64,000 nucleotides of DNA, from assembly GCF_030372765.1 (NCBI RefSeq), contig NZ_JAUCMW010000002.1, positions 75,285-139,284 of the forward strand, read 5' to 3'. The position numbers and the translations under genes were made by a program. The first letter of the stretch is position 1. Every line of letters begins with the position of its first letter. Source of the DNA: Labilibaculum sp. K2S. GTDB taxonomy: Bacteria > Bacteroidota > Bacteroidia > Bacteroidales > Marinifilaceae. Below, in pieces: positions 54,698 to 63,626 of this stretch. The notes below the pieces were generated by a model. It was not told the origin of the DNA and did no database searches. It saw nothing but the letters and a program-made list of their open reading frames with translations.

Positions 54698-56089
54698 TTA
54701 CACTTTCTTTAAAATCTCTCTTGCAATAACAACTCCATTAACCGATGCCTGCATAAGACCTCGGGTAATTCCAGCTCCATCGCCTCCCAAATAAAGATTT
54801 TCAACCGAAGTAGACTGAAAGCCATTATCCACTTTAGTGATATTGCTATAAAATTTTACTTCAACACCATACAATAAGGTTTCATCTGATGCCAAACCTG
54901 GAGTTACTTTATCGAGAGCCAAAATCATTTCCTCGATATCTTTCAATATTCTATGAGGCAAAACAAGGCTTAAATCTCCGGGTACTGCATCTTTTAGAGT
55001 TGGTATAATGTTATTTCGATACAAACGACTTGATGTGGTTCTCCTCCCCCTTATTAAGTCACCAAATCGTTGTACCATTATTTGATTATTTGTCAGCATA
55101 TTAGCCAAACGGGCAATGTGCTTGCCATACTCAATAGGTGCTTTAAAAGGTTCTGTGAATTTCTGCGATACCAATAAAGCGAAGTTAGTATTGTCACTCT
55201 TTAAATCTTTAAAACTATGTCCGTTCACCACAGCCAAGTTATCATCGTAATATTCCGATGACACAAAACCGCCTGGATTCGAACAAAAAGTTCTCACCTT
55301 ATCATCAAAAGTATGTGTGTAATGAATCAATTTTGCCTCGTAAAAATTGTCATTAATATCCTTCATCACCTCATTACGGCACTCTAATCGAACACCAATA
55401 TCTACAACTCCGACTTCGGTAGAAATACTTTCCTTACTGCACTCCTTCATTAACCAATCTGCACCGTCTCTACCAACAGATACCATTACTATTTCAGCAA
55501 AGTAACTCCCTTTTCCATTTTTAACCCCTTTGATTTTATCTTCCTCTAAAATCAGATTTTCAACAGCACTGTTAAAATGTACCTCAACACCTCTCTCAAC
55601 AAGGTAATCGTATAATTTCCGGTATAATTCCTGAGCTTTTTCAGTGCCCAAATGCCGAACAGGACAATGCACCAACTTTAAATTTGCCTCAATAGCCTTT
55701 TTCCTGATTTTCTGCATTTCAAGGCTTAGCGATTTCCCATGAATATCAGATGCTGCTCCAAAATCCAAGTATACCTCATCGGTATATTTTATTAATTTGA
55801 TTGTTTCCTCTATACCTAAATAATCGGGTAAAGTTCCTCCAACCTCAGGCGATAATGAAAGTTTCCCATCAGAGAATGCGCCAGCTCCTGCCCAACCTGT
55901 AGTAATACTGCAAGGCTTGCAATGCACACACTTTCCTCCATTGGTGTGTTTGGGGCATTTCCGCTTGTCCATTCCTCTTCCTTTTTCAAGGATTAAAATG
56001 TTTAAATCAGTTCTGTTTTTTACTAATTCATAAGCACAAAAGATACCGGCAGGTCCGGCACCAACAATAATCACATCGTATTTCTTCAT
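54698..56089 (-). CDS. FAD-dependent dehydrogenase (NAD(P)/FAD-binding oxidoreductase)
   Basis: Cytoplasmic flavoprotein of 463 residues. The dinucleotide-binding motif VGAGPAGIFCAYEL is at the N-terminus, followed by a cysteine cluster C45, C54, C57 and C60 (KCPKHTNGGKCVHCKPC). GWAGAGAFSDGKLSLS follows, with YLGGDGAGITRGLMQASVNGVVIA as the C-terminal FAD contact. It matches the group of uncharacterised FAD-dependent dehydrogenases in COG2509. The cysteines could hold a metal or iron-sulfur site. The substrate is unknown. Confidence 0.87.
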   Translation of the reverse strand: MKKYDVIIVGAGPAGIFCAYELVKNRTDLNILILEKGRGMDKRKCPKHTNGGKCVHCKPCSITTGWAGAGAFSDGKLSLSPEVGGTLPDYLGIEETIKLIKYTDEVYLDFGAASDIHGKSLSLEMQKIRKKAIEANLKLVHCPVRHLGTEKAQELYRKLYDYLVERGVEVHFNSAVENLILEEDKIKGVKNGKGSYFAEIVMVSVGRDGADWLMKECSKESISTEVGVVDIGVRLECRNEVMKDINDNFYEAKLIHYTHTFDDKVRTFCSNPGGFVSSEYYDDNLAVVNGHSFKDLKSDNTNFALLVSQKFTEPFKAPIEYGKHIARLANMLTNNQIMVQRFGDLIRGRRTTSSRLYRNNIIPTLKDAVPGDLSLVLPHRILKDIEEMILALDKVTPGLASDETLLYGVEVKFYSNITKVDNGFQSTSVENLYLGGDGAGITRGLMQASVNGVVIAREILKKV

Positions 56090-56247
56090 ACGCTTTGTTT
56101 AATTTTTTAGATTAATGCGGTTTACCCGATTTCTGTTTTTTCAAAAGGCAAACCTCTAAAATTAGGCATTCTTTTCATTCAAATCACATCATACTCTCTA
56201 TAATGAATATAAATATTAAACAACTATTAACGAACTACACCTAAACA

Positions 56248-56286
56248 AAAAAAGGTCGGAATGATTATTCATCCCGACCTTTTACA
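56248..56286 (-). terminator. Terminator after dsbD
   Basis: AAAGGTCGG and CCGACCTTT form a stem extended by ATGA/TCAT after one mismatch, with a 4-base loop (about 56251-56283). On the minus strand the stem is followed by a T run (the A run at 56246-56253). Confidence 0.75.
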
Positions 56287-56301
56287 ACAATGCTGTAATT
56301 T

Positions 56302-58293
56302 CTATTGTCTATTCTTAAATTCTTTTTTCCCGTTTTCAAGAAATTCAACAAATGCATCTGCATTTAAATCATAAGCTCTTGGTTCAACCAAAGTCTCCTC
56401 CGATTTATCCATAAGCACATAATAGGGTTGTGCATTGATACCAAATCGTGTAATTTGAAAATCGGCATATTTCTTACCTAAAGTCTTTTTCACTTTTCCA
56501 TCGTAAGTTGAAGTAATCCAATCTGATTCCGGCAATGATTGCTTGTCATCAACATACAAGGCAATAATCACATAATCTTCTCTTAGAATTTTCTGCACCC
56601 GCGGATCAGACCAAACATTAGCTTCCATCTCACGACAATTTACACATCCGTGCCCCGTAAAATCAATAAAAATAGGTTTGTTCTGCTCTTTTGCACAGGC
56701 TAATCCTTGTTCAAAATCGAAATATCCTTTTAACCCATGTGGCAAATGAAGATACTCTGCATATTTAGGTGCTTCACAAATTTCCATAGCTGCAGATATA
56801 TTGTTCGCCCCGGATTGATCGCGAACAATTGCAGAAATATCAAAATCCTGAGTTGTTTGTGGTGGCAAATAACCGGAAATCGCTTTTAAAGGAGCTCCAA
56901 ACATTCCAGGAATCATATAAACAACAAATGAAAACGAGGCAATTGCCAGCATTAAACGTGGAACAGATACAAATTTAATATCACTATCGTGGCTAAACTT
57001 CAATTTACCCAATAAATAAAATCCCATCAAGGTGAAAATTACGATCCAAATACCCAAATAAATTTCACGATCCAGTAACCCCCAATGATAAGTCTGATCT
57101 GCAATACTTAAAAATTTTAATCCCAATGCAAGTTCTAAAAATCCTAAAATAACTTTTACTGAATTAAGCCAACCACCCGACTTTGGCAGATTATTCAACC
57201 ACGACGGGAATATAGCAAACAGCGTAAATGGCAACGCAAAGGCAAGAGAGAAACCAAACATTCCTACAATTGGTTCCAAAACCTCTCCTCCAGCTGATTG
57301 AACCAAAATTGATCCAACAATGGGGCCGGTACACGAAAATGAAACCAATACCAATGTAAATGCCATAAAAAAAGATCCTGCAATGCCACCTTTATCTTCT
57401 TTTGCTACCGACTTATTTACAATCCAACTTGGCATCGTGATCTCAAACATTCCAAAAAATGAAAACGCAAAAAACAAGAATATTATGAAGAATAAGATAT
57501 TTGGAATCCAATGAGTACTTAGCCAATTGGCAAAACTTGGTCCCAAAGTTACCGCGACAATGGTTCCTATAATAGTATAAATACCAATGATTGAAATACC
57601 ATAAACAACAGCATTAAAAATTGCTTTTCGTCTGTTTTCTGAACTGTGCATAAAGAAGGAAACCGTCATGGGTATCATTGGAAACACACATGGTGTAAGA
57701 AGAGCGATTAATCCAAAAGAAAATGAAATAAAGAACAAAGACCACAATGAAGTATACTCCTTTCGAGGATTCTTCATCGGATTTATTTTCTCTTTCACTT
57801 TAGGAGTAGACTCAACTATTGAAGAAGTTTTGTCGACATTCAGTTTAAACTCAAAATCGGGTGTAAACATCACACACTCGCCTTCGCGACAAGTTTGATA
57901 TTCCATTTCCCCCTTTACTGAAAATGCCGATTCGGATAGTAATTTTATTTTTTGTTTCAGAATTGCCTCACCAACAAAGTACCGAATATCCATTTCAAAA
58001 ATGTCATCGTACTCCGATTTTGGCTTGGTGATCTCTTCCAAATCTCCAAGTAATTCATAATTATCCGACTCCGTAAAAGTTGTACTGAATCGAATCGGAC
58101 CACCATCCGGGAAATGTTGGGAATAAAGATGCCATTCGTTGGCAATTTTGGCTGTAAAAACCAAATTAACTTCGTTGTTGCTAACTTGCTCTGTTGAAAA
58201 ATCCCAGGATACCGTTTCACGAATTTGCGCCTGAACGGAGATAAGACTGCTAAGGAAAACTCCAAGGAATAAAGTAAGAAGTTTTTGTTTCAT
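56302..58293 (-). CDS. dsbD: Thiol:disulfide interchange protein DsbD
   Basis: Carries electrons from cytoplasmic thioredoxin across the inner membrane to periplasmic disulfide reductants. It has 663 residues, the usual three-part layout. A signal peptide ends near SVQA. A periplasmic alpha domain has its Cys pair in CREGECVMF. Eight membrane helices carry the two key cysteines in LLTPCVFPMIP and VSFSCTGPIV. The C-terminal thioredoxin-like domain has GHGCVNCREME. The C-terminal active site is CVNC. It is a single-gene transcript followed by a terminator. Confidence 0.94.
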   Translation of the reverse strand: MKQKLLTLFLGVFLSSLISVQAQIRETVSWDFSTEQVSNNEVNLVFTAKIANEWHLYSQHFPDGGPIRFSTTFTESDNYELLGDLEEITKPKSEYDDIFEMDIRYFVGEAILKQKIKLLSESAFSVKGEMEYQTCREGECVMFTPDFEFKLNVDKTSSIVESTPKVKEKINPMKNPRKEYTSLWSLFFISFSFGLIALLTPCVFPMIPMTVSFFMHSSENRRKAIFNAVVYGISIIGIYTIIGTIVAVTLGPSFANWLSTHWIPNILFFIIFLFFAFSFFGMFEITMPSWIVNKSVAKEDKGGIAGSFFMAFTLVLVSFSCTGPIVGSILVQSAGGEVLEPIVGMFGFSLAFALPFTLFAIFPSWLNNLPKSGGWLNSVKVILGFLELALGLKFLSIADQTYHWGLLDREIYLGIWIVIFTLMGFYLLGKLKFSHDSDIKFVSVPRLMLAIASFSFVVYMIPGMFGAPLKAISGYLPPQTTQDFDISAIVRDQSGANNISAAMEICEAPKYAEYLHLPHGLKGYFDFEQGLACAKEQNKPIFIDFTGHGCVNCREMEANVWSDPRVQKILREDYVIIALYVDDKQSLPESDWITSTYDGKVKKTLGKKYADFQITRFGINAQPYYVLMDKSEETLVEPRAYDLNADAFVEFLENGKKEFKNRQ

Positions 58294-58413
58294 GTGCTAT
58301 AATTTAAGTGCTTTAACGCATAAAATTAATATTATAAAGCACCTTAACAAAGGCTTTAACAAAATGATAACAAAGTTTCGAAACCCCTCAGATCATTGAT
58401 TTTGTATACTTAA

Positions 58414-59970
58414 TTATAACATCTCTATTTCCTGATTGTTTTTATCGAAAAATTTATAAACCAACATATCGTATGAAGGAATTTCACGTACAGAAAGTTT
58501 TATGCCAAATTCCGACTGCCATTTTCTACGCAATGTATTCCAAATCCCTTTGTTGATATATGCTGCAACAAAAGGATGTACTTTTAAAGTAAACTTCTTG
58601 TCATTTTGTTCATTAACCAGCCGCTTAAGATTTTGTTCTATCTGATCGGTAAGCAGAACCGCTGGAGTTATTTTCCCTGATCCTAAGCAAGTTGGACACA
58701 CCTCTTGAATCTCAACATTCATTTCAGGACGAACACGTTGGCGGGTAATCTGCATCAAACCAAATTTACTCAATGGCAAAATGTTGTGTTTCGTATGGTC
58801 AAGCCCCATTATTTCTTTCATTTTCTCGAAAACTTTCTGTCGGTTTTCGGCAGAATGCATATCAATAAAATCAACGACAATAATTCCTCCCATATCGCGC
58901 AGGCGAAGTTGGCGGGCAATCTCCTCAGCCGCAGCTAAATTCACTTCTACTGCGTTTGACTCCTGATCGTTTCCTGCTTTGGAACGATTTCCACTATTTA
59001 CATCAACAACATGAAAAGCTTCTGTATGCTCAATAATTAAATAAGCACCATTTTTGAAGGAAACGGTTTTCCCAAAAGAAGATTTAATTTGTTTATCGAT
59101 ACCAAGTTGATCGAAAATCGGCACATCACCAGTAATATGCTTTACAATTTTAGATTTCTCGGGTGCAATGCTTTCAATGTAGTTTTTAATATCTTTTGCT
59201 GCGTTAGCATCATTAATATAGATATTCTCGAATGAAGAATTCAAAATATCACGCAAAATAGCCGATGTTCTATCCATTTCCCCCAACACTAATTTAGGTG
59301 GATTTACATCTCTAATATGCTCAAAACCAGACTCCCATTTTTCCACAAGAGATCTTAATTCCTGATCAAGAGCAGCTACTCTTTTTCCCTCAGCAACCGT
59401 GCGAACGATTACACCATAATTCTTAGGCTTGATACTTTGAAGGAGTTTCTTTAGTCGGAGTTTCTCCTCGGCAGAGCTAATCTTTTGAGAAATGGAAACT
59501 TTATCTGAGAAAGGCATTAATACCAGATTTCTTCCGGCAATAGAAATTTCGGAACACAATCTAGGGCCTTTTGTCGAAATTGGTTCTTTTGCAACCTGAA
59601 CAAGTATGTGTTGACCCGACTTTAAAATCTCGGATATTTTCCCATTCTTATCGATATCCGCCTCTAATTTCATTTTAGAGATGGAAAGATTACGACCATT
59701 TCGTGCCAAAGCTTGTTGCAAGAACTTACTTAAAGATCTAAATTGATGGCCTAAATCCAAATAGTGTAAAAAAGCATCCTTCTCATATCCTACATCAATA
59801 AATGCAGCATTTAGACCCGGCATTATCTTTTTCACTTTTCCCAGATAAATATCACCTACAGCAAACTGAAGATTACTTTTTTCCCTGGATAACTCAATCA
59901 GTTGCTTATTGCTTAATAAAGCAATTACAATTTCATTAGGGGTTACATCAATTACAAGCTCGTTACTCAC
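58414..59970 (-). CDS. rng: Ribonuclease G/E family endoribonuclease
   Basis: Single-strand-specific endoribonuclease for rRNA maturation and mRNA decay. It has 518 residues, the length of RNase G, without the C-terminal scaffold of RNase E. An S1 domain is at about 35-125 (VGDIYLGKVKKIMPGLNAAFIDVGYEKDAFLHYLDLG). The metal-binding Asp residues are in AFHVVDVNSG and GIIVVDFIDM, and the zinc-link cysteines are in CPTCLGSG. It lies downstream of the HU and AURKAIP1/COX24 genes, separated by a weak hairpin. Confidence 0.95.
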   Translation of the reverse strand: MSNELVIDVTPNEIVIALLSNKQLIELSREKSNLQFAVGDIYLGKVKKIMPGLNAAFIDVGYEKDAFLHYLDLGHQFRSLSKFLQQALARNGRNLSISKMKLEADIDKNGKISEILKSGQHILVQVAKEPISTKGPRLCSEISIAGRNLVLMPFSDKVSISQKISSAEEKLRLKKLLQSIKPKNYGVIVRTVAEGKRVAALDQELRSLVEKWESGFEHIRDVNPPKLVLGEMDRTSAILRDILNSSFENIYINDANAAKDIKNYIESIAPEKSKIVKHITGDVPIFDQLGIDKQIKSSFGKTVSFKNGAYLIIEHTEAFHVVDVNSGNRSKAGNDQESNAVEVNLAAAEEIARQLRLRDMGGIIVVDFIDMHSAENRQKVFEKMKEIMGLDHTKHNILPLSKFGLMQITRQRVRPEMNVEIQEVCPTCLGSGKITPAVLLTDQIEQNLKRLVNEQNDKKFTLKVHPFVAAYINKGIWNTLRRKWQSEFGIKLSVREIPSYDMLVYKFFDKNNQEIEML

Positions 59971-60017
59971 TACTTTTTTTCTTATTTTTAATAAAGATAA
60001 TCAGTTCTTACAAATAG

Positions 60018-60053
60018 ATAAACCTAAAGTACTAAAAAGTTCTTTAGGTTTAT
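60018..60053 (-). terminator. Probable terminator after the AURKAIP1/COX24 gene
   Basis: AAACCTAAAG (60020-60029) pairs with CTTTAGGTTT (60042-60051), 10 bp, with a 12-base loop. It lies 39 bp beyond the stop codon of the small basic protein on the minus strand. The following T run is weak. Confidence 0.5.
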
Positions 60054-60089
60054 TTATTTTGTTATTACAAACAATCAATTCAAAAGAAT

Positions 60090-60182
60090 CTATTTCTTCT
60101 TCTTATGACGGTTTTTTCTTAATCTTTTCTTACGCTTGTGCGTAGCCATCTTATGTCTTTTTCTTTTTTTTCCGCTTGGCAT
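60090..60182 (-). CDS. AURKAIP1/COX24-domain small basic protein (mS38-like ribosomal protein candidate)
   Basis: A 30-residue, extremely basic protein. It opens MPSGKKRKRHKMATHKRKKR and ends in a run of Lys residues, with about 18 Lys or Arg residues. This matches the short AURKAIP1/COX24 domain of the mitochondrial small-subunit protein mS38, and Bacteroidota carry such a free-standing version. It is expected to be a ribosomal component. It lies 34 bp after the HU gene on the same strand and is short enough to be missed by length cut-offs. Confidence 0.88.
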   Translation of the reverse strand: MPSGKKRKRHKMATHKRKKRLRKNRHKKKK

Positions 60183-60216
60183 ATCTTCAATATTTTTAAT
60201 TAATTACAATCTAAGA

Positions 60217-60501
60217 CTACTTTACGTTAGTTTTAACTTTACTAACGAATGTTTTAGCTGGTTTAAAAGCTGGTATAAAGTGCTCAGCAATAATAATTGT
60301 TGTGTTTTTAGAAATGTTTCTTGCAGTTTTCTCTGCTCTTTTCTTAACGATAAAACTCCCGAAACCTCTTAAATACACATTTTTGCCTTTTACCAAAGAA
60401 CCTTTGATAGTATCCATGAAAGCTTCAACAGTTTTTTGTACTGTAATTTTCTCAATTCCTGTGTTTTTAGAAATCTCGTTAACAATATCTGCTTTAGTCA
60501 T
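60217..60501 (-). CDS. HU/IHF-family DNA-binding protein
   Basis: Histone-like nucleoid protein of 94 residues. The HU pattern runs through the chain: MTKADIVNEISKNTGIEKITVQKTVEAFMDTI (helices), YLRGFGSFIVKKRAEKTARN (the RGFGSF core and the start of the DNA-binding arm) and AEHFIPAFKPAKTFVSKV at the C-terminus. It bends DNA as a dimer. It probably shares a transcript with the AURKAIP1/COX24 gene. In many Bacteroidota hup, mutY and ssb are neighbours, as here. Confidence 0.95.
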   Translation of the reverse strand: MTKADIVNEISKNTGIEKITVQKTVEAFMDTIKGSLVKGKNVYLRGFGSFIVKKRAEKTARNISKNTTIIIAEHFIPAFKPAKTFVSKVKTNVK

Positions 60502-60652
60502 CTCTTAAAAAATCTTTAATTATCAATTATTTACATCATCATTTTCTCAAATCAGAATGCAAATATATATGATTTCTAGCTATTAATGAAATCGAAAACA
60601 ATTATTTTTACCCAAATTTGAAAAAAAATAAATCAGGACAAATATTTTCAAG

Positions 60653-61711
60653 ATGCTTAGTAACCAAATCATAAGCTGGTATTTGCAAAACAAACGCGAC
60701 TTACCATGGCGGGAAACAAAAGATCCGTATCAAATATGGATATCAGAAATCATGCTTCAACAGACCAGAGTAGCCTCAGCTATTGATTATTTTAATCGCT
60801 TTTTGAAACAATTCCCAACAATCTCCGATTTAGCTCAGGCTGAGGAGCAGGAAGTATTAAAACTATGGCAGGGATTGGGATATTATTCCCGGGCCCGGAA
60901 TTTACATGCCGCTGCAAAAATTATTCAATTAGAATATCATGGTATTTTTCCAGACTCTTACAAAGAGATTCTTAAATTAAAAGGAATTGGCACATATACT
61001 GCAGCTGCAATTGCTTCATTTGCCTTCAATCTGCCACATGCCGCAGTTGATGGAAATGTTTATAGAGTTTTATCAAGACTATATGGCATTAACAAAGCAA
61101 TTGACAGTACTGAAGGAAAAAAATACTTTCAAACAATCGCAAGCGAAACAATGGGAAATGCCATCCCAGAGATCTACAATCAGGCAATTATTGAATTTGG
61201 AGCTCTTCAATGCATTCCCCGTAGTCCTAAATGTGATATTTGTCCACTTCTCGCGAATTGCTTTGCCCACAACAATGCACAAGTTGATCAATTCCCCGTT
61301 AAATCGAAACAAATTAAGACTAAAAATCGATATTTTTACTATTTGTTTCTATCTTGTAAAAGTCGGTTTTTAATCGAAAAAAGAAAGAAAAAAGACATCT
61401 GGGAGAACTTGTTCCAATATCCTTTAATTGAATACGATAAACCTATTTCAACGAATGAATTGTTACGAACTTCTGAATGGAAAGAGTTATTTGGAAATAT
61501 GGAATTGGTTATTCACTCTGTATCCGAAAATGTGATTCATAAATTAAGCCATCAAAACTTACACACGAAATTCATTCATATCGAAATGGATATCGATAAG
61601 ATGAAAAATAAGTATGGATATGCAATTATTAATCATTCCGAAATATCGGAATACCCATTCCCGAAACTAATTGAAGATCATTTAAATAAAATGACTAAAA
61701 ATAACCCATAA
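60653..61711 (+). CDS. mutY: A/G-specific adenine DNA glycosylase
   Basis: Removes adenine opposite 8-oxoguanine, preventing G-to-T changes. It has 352 residues. Signatures: LPWRETKDPYQIWISEIMLQQTRV with the catalytic Glu, WQGLGYYSRARNLHAAA, the helix-hairpin-helix LKGIGTYTAAAIASFAF followed by the catalytic Asp in AAVDGNVYRVLSRLYGI, and the iron-sulfur loop CIPRSPKCDICPLLANC. A C-terminal NUDIX-like domain (from about 215) recognises 8-oxoguanine. It is divergent from the HU gene and precedes ssb. Confidence 0.96.
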   Translation: MLSNQIISWYLQNKRDLPWRETKDPYQIWISEIMLQQTRVASAIDYFNRFLKQFPTISDLAQAEEQEVLKLWQGLGYYSRARNLHAAAKIIQLEYHGIFPDSYKEILKLKGIGTYTAAAIASFAFNLPHAAVDGNVYRVLSRLYGINKAIDSTEGKKYFQTIASETMGNAIPEIYNQAIIEFGALQCIPRSPKCDICPLLANCFAHNNAQVDQFPVKSKQIKTKNRYFYYLFLSCKSRFLIEKRKKKDIWENLFQYPLIEYDKPISTNELLRTSEWKELFGNMELVIHSVSENVIHKLSHQNLHTKFIHIEMDIDKMKNKYGYAIINHSEISEYPFPKLIEDHLNKMTKNNP

Positions 61712-61777
61712 TAACATTATGATCTTACAATAAGTTTGTATATTTACAACTATTGTTAAATTAAAAAAAATCAAAAT

Positions 61778-62203
61778 ATGTCAGTAAACAAAGTAATTCT
61801 TGTTGGAAATGTTGGTAAAGATCCAGAAGTAAAATATCTTGACAATGGTGTTGCCGTTTGCAACTTTTCATTAGCAACCAGCGAAACGTACAACAATAAA
61901 AATGGCGAAAAAGTTACCCAAACAGAATGGCACAATATTGTATTGTGGCGTAAACTGGCCGAAATTGCAGAGACTTACGTTAAAAAAGGAATGCAAATTT
62001 ACATCGAAGGTCAAATTAGAACACGTAACTGGGAAGACAAAGACGGCGTAAAAAGATATACAACTGAAATTTTTGGTACCAGCATGCAAATGTTAGGCCG
62101 CAAAGCAGAAGGTGGTTCTGAACCACAAGGAAGTCCTGAAGTCGCCCAACAAACTACTTCTGACTCATCGGCAACAGAAGAAACGGATGATCTTCCTTTT
62201 TAG
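61778..62203 (+). CDS. ssb: Single-stranded DNA-binding protein
   Basis: Binds single-stranded DNA during replication and repair. It has 141 residues. The OB fold fills about 1-105 ([67 protein letters not shown]), followed by a Gln/Ser-rich linker and the acidic tail DDLPF that binds partner proteins. It lies 66 bp after mutY and 31 bp before gldE, all in one direction. Confidence 0.96.
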   Translation: MSVNKVILVGNVGKDPEVKYLDNGVAVCNFSLATSETYNNKNGEKVTQTEWHNIVLWRKLAEIAETYVKKGMQIYIEGQIRTRNWEDKDGVKRYTTEIFGTSMQMLGRKAEGGSEPQGSPEVAQQTTSDSSATEETDDLPF

Positions 62204-62234
62204 ACATCCTATTTAAAACTAATTTCATACAAAA

Positions 62235-63566
62235 TTGGAAACTGAAGAATTTACTAAACTTTTTTTTAGCAATACTGATATTGCTTTTTATTCTATAAGT
62301 ATAAGTACCATTATAAGTTTGCTTATAATGGTACTTCTTTTGTTTTGTTCTGCGGTGATTTCAGGATCAGAAGTGGCTTTATTTTCACTTTCTCCACAAA
62401 ATATTAATGATTTGGAAGCCGATGATAATCCAAAAAACAAAAAGCTTTTAAAATTACTGAGTCAACCGGAGAAGTTGCTGGCAACCATACTAATTGGTAA
62501 TAATTTTGTAAACATTGGAATTGTAATATTATCCAGCTTTATCACCAATTCACTAGTCGATTTTTCTAATGCTCCTACATTGGGATTTGTGGTTCAAGTA
62601 GTGTTTATTACATTCTTACTTTTACTTTTTGGTGAAATAATCCCAAAAGTGTATGCAGCCCAAACTTCATTGAACTTTTCAAAATTTGTTGCTTACCCTT
62701 TATATTATTTAGAAAAAGTGTTTCAACCTCTTTCTATCGCACTTATCAAATCGACCTCGATCGTCAACAATCGTATTTCTAAAAAACAGAATATCTCGAT
62801 GGTAGATCTTTCTCAGGCATTAGAACTAACTGCCGATGAAATATCTGAAGAGATGGAAATTTTGGAAGGAATCGTAAACTTTGGCAATATCAATGTTGAA
62901 GAAATAATGATATCCAGAATGGATGCTGTAGCCGTAGATGTTAGAACCAGCTTTAGCAAATTAAAATCGGTAATTATTGAATCTGGCTTTTCTCGAATTC
63001 CTGTTTTTGACAAAAGCTTTGACAATATAAAAGGAATATTATATGTGAAAGATTTGCTTCCTCATCATCATAAACCAAGTACATTTCGTTGGCAATCTCT
63101 TATCCGACCACCCTATTATGTGCCCCAGACAAAAAAAATAAATGATTTACTGGAAGAATTTCAAACTCAGAAAAACCATATGGCGGTTGTTGTTGATGAG
63201 TATGGAGGCACTTCAGGAATTATTACCATGGAAGATATTATTGAAGAAATAGTTGGAGATATTACCGATGAGTCGGATGATAATAAGGCTACTTTTACAA
63301 AAGAGGAAGATGGTTCCTACTTATTTGAGGGAAAAACATCCTTAAACGATTTCTTTAAAATTGTAGATATTAGATCGGATATTTTCGATGAGATAAAAGG
63401 TGATGCTGAAACATTAGCAGGTTTACTTCTTGAAATAAAAGGTGAGATTCCACAGAAAAAAGAAGAATTCAAATATAAAAAACATCGCTTTATTGTTGAA
63501 GCTGTAGATAACCGACGAATCAAAAAAATTCGTTTTATACTACCAAAACTCCCTGCGAATAAGTAA
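62235..63566 (+). CDS. gldE: Gliding motility-associated protein GldE (CNNM/HlyC-CorC type)
   Basis: Inner-membrane protein of 443 residues, starting with TTG. A DUF21/CNNM membrane domain is in the first 190 residues (LLIMVLLLFCSAVISGSEVALFSLSPQNINDLEAD; LLLFGEIIPKVYAAQTS). Two CBS repeats follow (VEEIMISRMDAVAVD; FQTQKNHMAVVVDEYGGTSGIITMEDIIEEIVGDI), then a CorC/HlyC C-terminal domain. The gene order ssb-gldE-gldD identifies it as GldE, which supports gliding and type IX secretion in flavobacteria. It also occurs in non-gliding Bacteroidota, so motility is not implied. Confidence 0.93.
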   Translation: METEEFTKLFFSNTDIAFYSISISTIISLLIMVLLLFCSAVISGSEVALFSLSPQNINDLEADDNPKNKKLLKLLSQPEKLLATILIGNNFVNIGIVILSSFITNSLVDFSNAPTLGFVVQVVFITFLLLLFGEIIPKVYAAQTSLNFSKFVAYPLYYLEKVFQPLSIALIKSTSIVNNRISKKQNISMVDLSQALELTADEISEEMEILEGIVNFGNINVEEIMISRMDAVAVDVRTSFSKLKSVIIESGFSRIPVFDKSFDNIKGILYVKDLLPHHHKPSTFRWQSLIRPPYYVPQTKKINDLLEEFQTQKNHMAVVVDEYGGTSGIITMEDIIEEIVGDITDESDDNKATFTKEEDGSYLFEGKTSLNDFFKIVDIRSDIFDEIKGDAETLAGLLLEIKGEIPQKKEEFKYKKHRFIVEAVDNRRIKKIRFILPKLPANK

Positions 63567-63626
63567 TTTCGTATCATTAAATAAACAAATGTTCTTAACC
63601 TGCATTTGCGTCTACATCCACAACTT

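Noticed and set aside
60987..61373. 128-codon open frame inside mutY in another frame
   Set aside because: The mutY frame carries all the catalytic and iron-sulfur motifs. This frame has none.
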